Position numbers and translations under genes: made by a program
Shown here: piece after piece, positions 32,869 through 34,797 of the stretch
How the letters are laid out: each line of letters begins with the position of its first letter
How positions within the stretch are numbered: the first letter of the stretch is position 1
Origin: Saprospiraceae bacterium
GTDB lineage: Bacteria > Bacteroidota > Bacteroidia > Chitinophagales > Saprospiraceae
NCBI GenBank assembly: GCA_030645295.1
Contig: JAUSMG010000126.1
Span: forward strand, 1-34,797
Length of the DNA stretch: 34,797 nucleotides
Reading direction: 5' to 3'
Notes under the pieces: generated by a model
The model's input: the letters and a program-made list of their open reading frames with translations, nothing else
Told to the model about the DNA's origin: nothing
Database searches by the model: none

Positions 32869-33123
32869 CCGTTGTTGTTGGCGAGGACGCTAGGGGTGTA
32901 CGGAATGTTTGATCATATCAGCCGCATCGCGGCGAAACGTCTGTAGAAATAAAGGCGAGAATTCGGTCTGAAGGTGCGTAGCACCGGAACTTTTGACGGG
33001 TGTTTCGGTGCTACGCACCTTACAAATCTACTCAAAACTCTATTTCTACAGACGTTTCGCCGCGATGCGGCTGATATGGTCAAACATTCCGTACACCCCT
33101 AGCGTCCTCGCCAACAACAACGG
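32869..33123. repeat. 255-bp nested palindrome between SusC and SusD
   Basis: Arms of 83 bp, 32869-32951 (CCGTTGTTGTTGGCGAGGAC...) and 33041-33123, pair with a single mismatch that I can find. A second hairpin is nested in the loop: AAGGTGCGTAGCACCG (32971-32986) and CGGTGCTACGCACCTT (33006-33021), perfect over 16 bp. No target-site duplication is obvious in the flanks and no transposase is encoded. Confidence 0.9.
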
Positions 33124-33197
33124 CGGAGAAAGTGATGATTTTACTTTTGACTCAACCCCGTTTAGTAGCCGCGTTACACAAACAATTGACTAATAAC

Positions 33198-34619
33198 ATG
33201 AGGTCTATACAAATTCTCATTTTGCTGCTTTTGGGCACCTCCTGCCAAGGCATCCTTGACAAAGAACCCATCGCCACCCTCGACGCTGGTTCCTTTTTCC
33301 AAACGGAAGACGATGCCGTACAGGCCTTGAACGCCGCTTACCAGCCACTGCTGTTCAGCAACGAGAACAACAATTTTTACTGGGCTTTTGCAGAGGTTAC
33401 TTCTGATGAGGCCATCACCGGCGGCGACGGTTCGCGCCCGGGCATTGCAGAAATGGATGCATTCACGTTCACACCCCGCACAGAGGAACTGAACGATTTC
33501 TGGAAACTGCAATACACCGGCATTACCCAGTGCAACCTCGTGCTCGACAATGTTCCAAATATTGAGATGAGTGAATCCCGCCGGAACCAAATCATTGGCG
33601 AAGCGTTGTTCCTGCGTTCTTACTTCTATTTTTTGCTGACGCAGGTATTTGGCGATGTGCCTTTGCTTACCCGGGTCGTCCCGCCGGAAGAACTTAAGGT
33701 CGCCAAAACGCCGAAGGCAACCATTTACGCCCAGATCGCGGCGGATTGCGAGCGGGCTGGAACTTTATTGCCCGATCAACATGCCGCAAAGGATCTGGGC
33801 CGGGCCACCAAAGGCGCTGCGTATGCCCTTGCTGCAAAGACCTTTTTGTATGAGAAGAATTGGGAGAATGTGCTGGAGTACGTCGGCAAAGTGAAAGGTT
33901 TGGGTCTCTATTCGCTCATGCCGGATTACGGGGATAATTTCAGGAAAAACACCCAAAACAACGCCGAATCCGTCTGGGAAATACAACACGCCAACCTTGA
34001 ACTCGGTGTCGGAAACTTTCTGAACCAATGGTGGGCATCCAAAAAATATGAAGGATATGGTTTCGCTGAAGTAACGGAAGAATATGTGCTGGCTTTTGAG
34101 CCGGGCGATCCGCGCCGCCAATTCACGGTGGCTTCCAACAACGAGGACTACTTTGGCGTGGTGTACAAAAACTCCTTTTCTTCTACCAAATACAGCGTGC
34201 GCAAATACCTGCAAGCCAAGGACTCTGTGACGCAAAAAGCCGATGGTGATATCAATTACACGGCCATCCGTTTCGCTGAAGTGTTGCTCTGGGAGGCCGA
34301 AGCGCTTACCGCACTAAACCGGGTACAAGAGGCGCAGACACCGCTTGAAGTGGTGCGTGCCCGTGCTCGCGCTCAAGCGGTTGACCCATTGACCGCCTTA
34401 CCGCCTGTGACGGTCTCAGATCAACTAACCATGCGCGATGCGGTGCGCCACGAACGTCGGGTGGAGCTGGGCTTTGAACTACACCGGTATTTTGACCTGG
34501 TTCGCTGGGGACTGGGGAGTGTTTTGCCGGGATTCCAGGTGGGGAAACACGAGGTTTTTCCTTTGCCGCAAACGGAAATTGATTTGAATCCGTTTTTGAT
34601 GCAGAATTCGGGCTATTAG
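33198..34619 (+). CDS. SusD/RagB-type outer-membrane nutrient-binding lipoprotein
   Basis: The ATG at 33198 gives 473 residues beginning MRSIQILILLLLGTSC, a lipoprotein signal with the cysteine at 16; the earlier start at 33132 lies in palindrome flank and is rejected. SusD-type helical repeats follow, with 'FFQTEDDAVQALNAAYQPL', 'GEALFLRSYFYFLLTQVFGD' and the C-terminal 'AVRHERRVELGFELHRYFD' and 'FPLPQTEIDLNP' blocks. It caps the SusC barrel and delivers the ligand to it at the cell surface. Only the protein pair is seen; no glycan-degrading enzyme lies within the window on this side. Confidence 0.93.
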   Translation: MRSIQILILLLLGTSCQGILDKEPIATLDAGSFFQTEDDAVQALNAAYQPLLFSNENNNFYWAFAEVTSDEAITGGDGSRPGIAEMDAFTFTPRTEELNDFWKLQYTGITQCNLVLDNVPNIEMSESRRNQIIGEALFLRSYFYFLLTQVFGDVPLLTRVVPPEELKVAKTPKATIYAQIAADCERAGTLLPDQHAAKDLGRATKGAAYALAAKTFLYEKNWENVLEYVGKVKGLGLYSLMPDYGDNFRKNTQNNAESVWEIQHANLELGVGNFLNQWWASKKYEGYGFAEVTEEYVLAFEPGDPRRQFTVASNNEDYFGVVYKNSFSSTKYSVRKYLQAKDSVTQKADGDINYTAIRFAEVLLWEAEALTALNRVQEAQTPLEVVRARARAQAVDPLTALPPVTVSDQLTMRDAVRHERRVELGFELHRYFDLVRWGLGSVLPGFQVGKHEVFPLPQTEIDLNPFLMQNSGY

Positions 34620-34635
34620 AATCCGGATTAAACCC

Positions 34636-34797
34636 ATGAAATATTGCCTTTTCTTTCTTTGTTTGGTTTCAAATGTATCTGCCCAAAACCTTGCTCCAAA
34701 TCCGGGATTCGAAAAATTCAAAGGATTTCCAAGGAGTTTTATGCAAAATGCATCAAATTTTAATAGTTGTATAAAAGAATGGACTGTAGCAAATACC
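34636..34797 (+). CDS. Exported protein, N-terminal fragment (runs off the window)
   Basis: The frame begins MKYCLFFLCLVSNVSAQNLA, a signal peptide with cleavage near 'VSAQ', and continues 'PNPGFEKFKGFP' to 'IKEWTVANT' at the window edge (54 codons). The 'NL.PNP.FE' start followed by 'W' is typical of Bacteroidota surface or OmpA-associated proteins. It begins 16 bp after the SusD stop and is likely in the same transcript, as many SusCD operons carry an accessory surface protein here. The family cannot be decided from this length. Confidence 0.65.
   Translation, partial: MKYCLFFLCLVSNVSAQNLAPNPGFEKFKGFPRSFMQNASNFNSCIKEWTVANT

Overview
The window reads as chromosomal DNA of a member of the Bacteroidota, plausibly an environmental Saprospiria-like lineage. 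The evidence is a SusC/SusD pair, LytTR and propeller-type two-component proteins, a four-helix-bundle (IVS-type) gene remnant, a TAnnTTTG-type promoter, TTG starts without Shine-Dalgarno sequences and loose lipoboxes. The genus cannot be fixed from the sequence alone. I see no tRNA, rRNA or CRISPR array.

Layout. (a) 1-140: the end of an ISL3-type insertion sequence that stops at the base before the next gene's ATG. (b) 141-3770: an OmpR-type regulator, its histidine kinase and a vanadium-haloperoxidase/PAP2-type lipoprotein in one direction. (c) 3775-5527: an unknown membrane protein and a DUF2236/MpaB-type oxygenase. (d) 5640-10351, minus strand: a YceI protein, a large propeller histidine kinase and its LytTR regulator; a decayed four-helix-bundle gene lies between kinase and regulator. 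(e) 10515-11717: an outer-membrane-type protein, then two broken genes, a 5' stub of inorganic pyrophosphatase and a C-terminal stub of a [2Fe-2S] molybdenum-hydroxylase subunit. (f) 11873-18076: a molybdenum cofactor cluster (moaA, moeA, a TauE/SafE permease, moaD, moeB-rhodanese, moaE, moaC-mog fusion). (g) 18203-22957: glycerate kinase, an APC permease and a GNAT-nitrilase fusion. (h) 22960-27708: mannosyl-3-phosphoglycerate phosphatase and synthase, a cation/proton antiporter and a GH63-type mannosylglycerate hydrolase. (i) 27722-34797: an AraC regulator, a 3'-truncated HAD phosphatase, SusC, a small lipoprotein, a 255-bp palindrome, SusD and the start of a further exported protein.

How the genes fit together. 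Region f supplies nearly the whole route from GTP to Mo-molybdopterin: MoaA and MoaC make cPMP; MoaD, MoaE and MoeB make molybdopterin; the Mog domain and MoeA insert metal. A fragment of a molybdenum-hydroxylase subunit beside it suggests a client enzyme was once encoded here. Regions g and h together look like a synthesis-and-recycling loop for the compatible solute mannosylglycerate: MpgS and MpgP make it, the GH63 enzyme would split it to mannose and glycerate, and glycerate kinase could return glycerate to glycolysis. The antiporter in between fits a salt-stress role.

The most unusual feature of the window is its intergenic DNA. Many gaps carry long inverted repeats, each of its own sequence type, and two similar short palindromic or tandem repeats have spread into coding sequence (propeller kinase and SusC N-terminus). 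Several genes are broken at or near these places, so this looks like a region reshaped repeatedly by small repeats, an IS and deletions.
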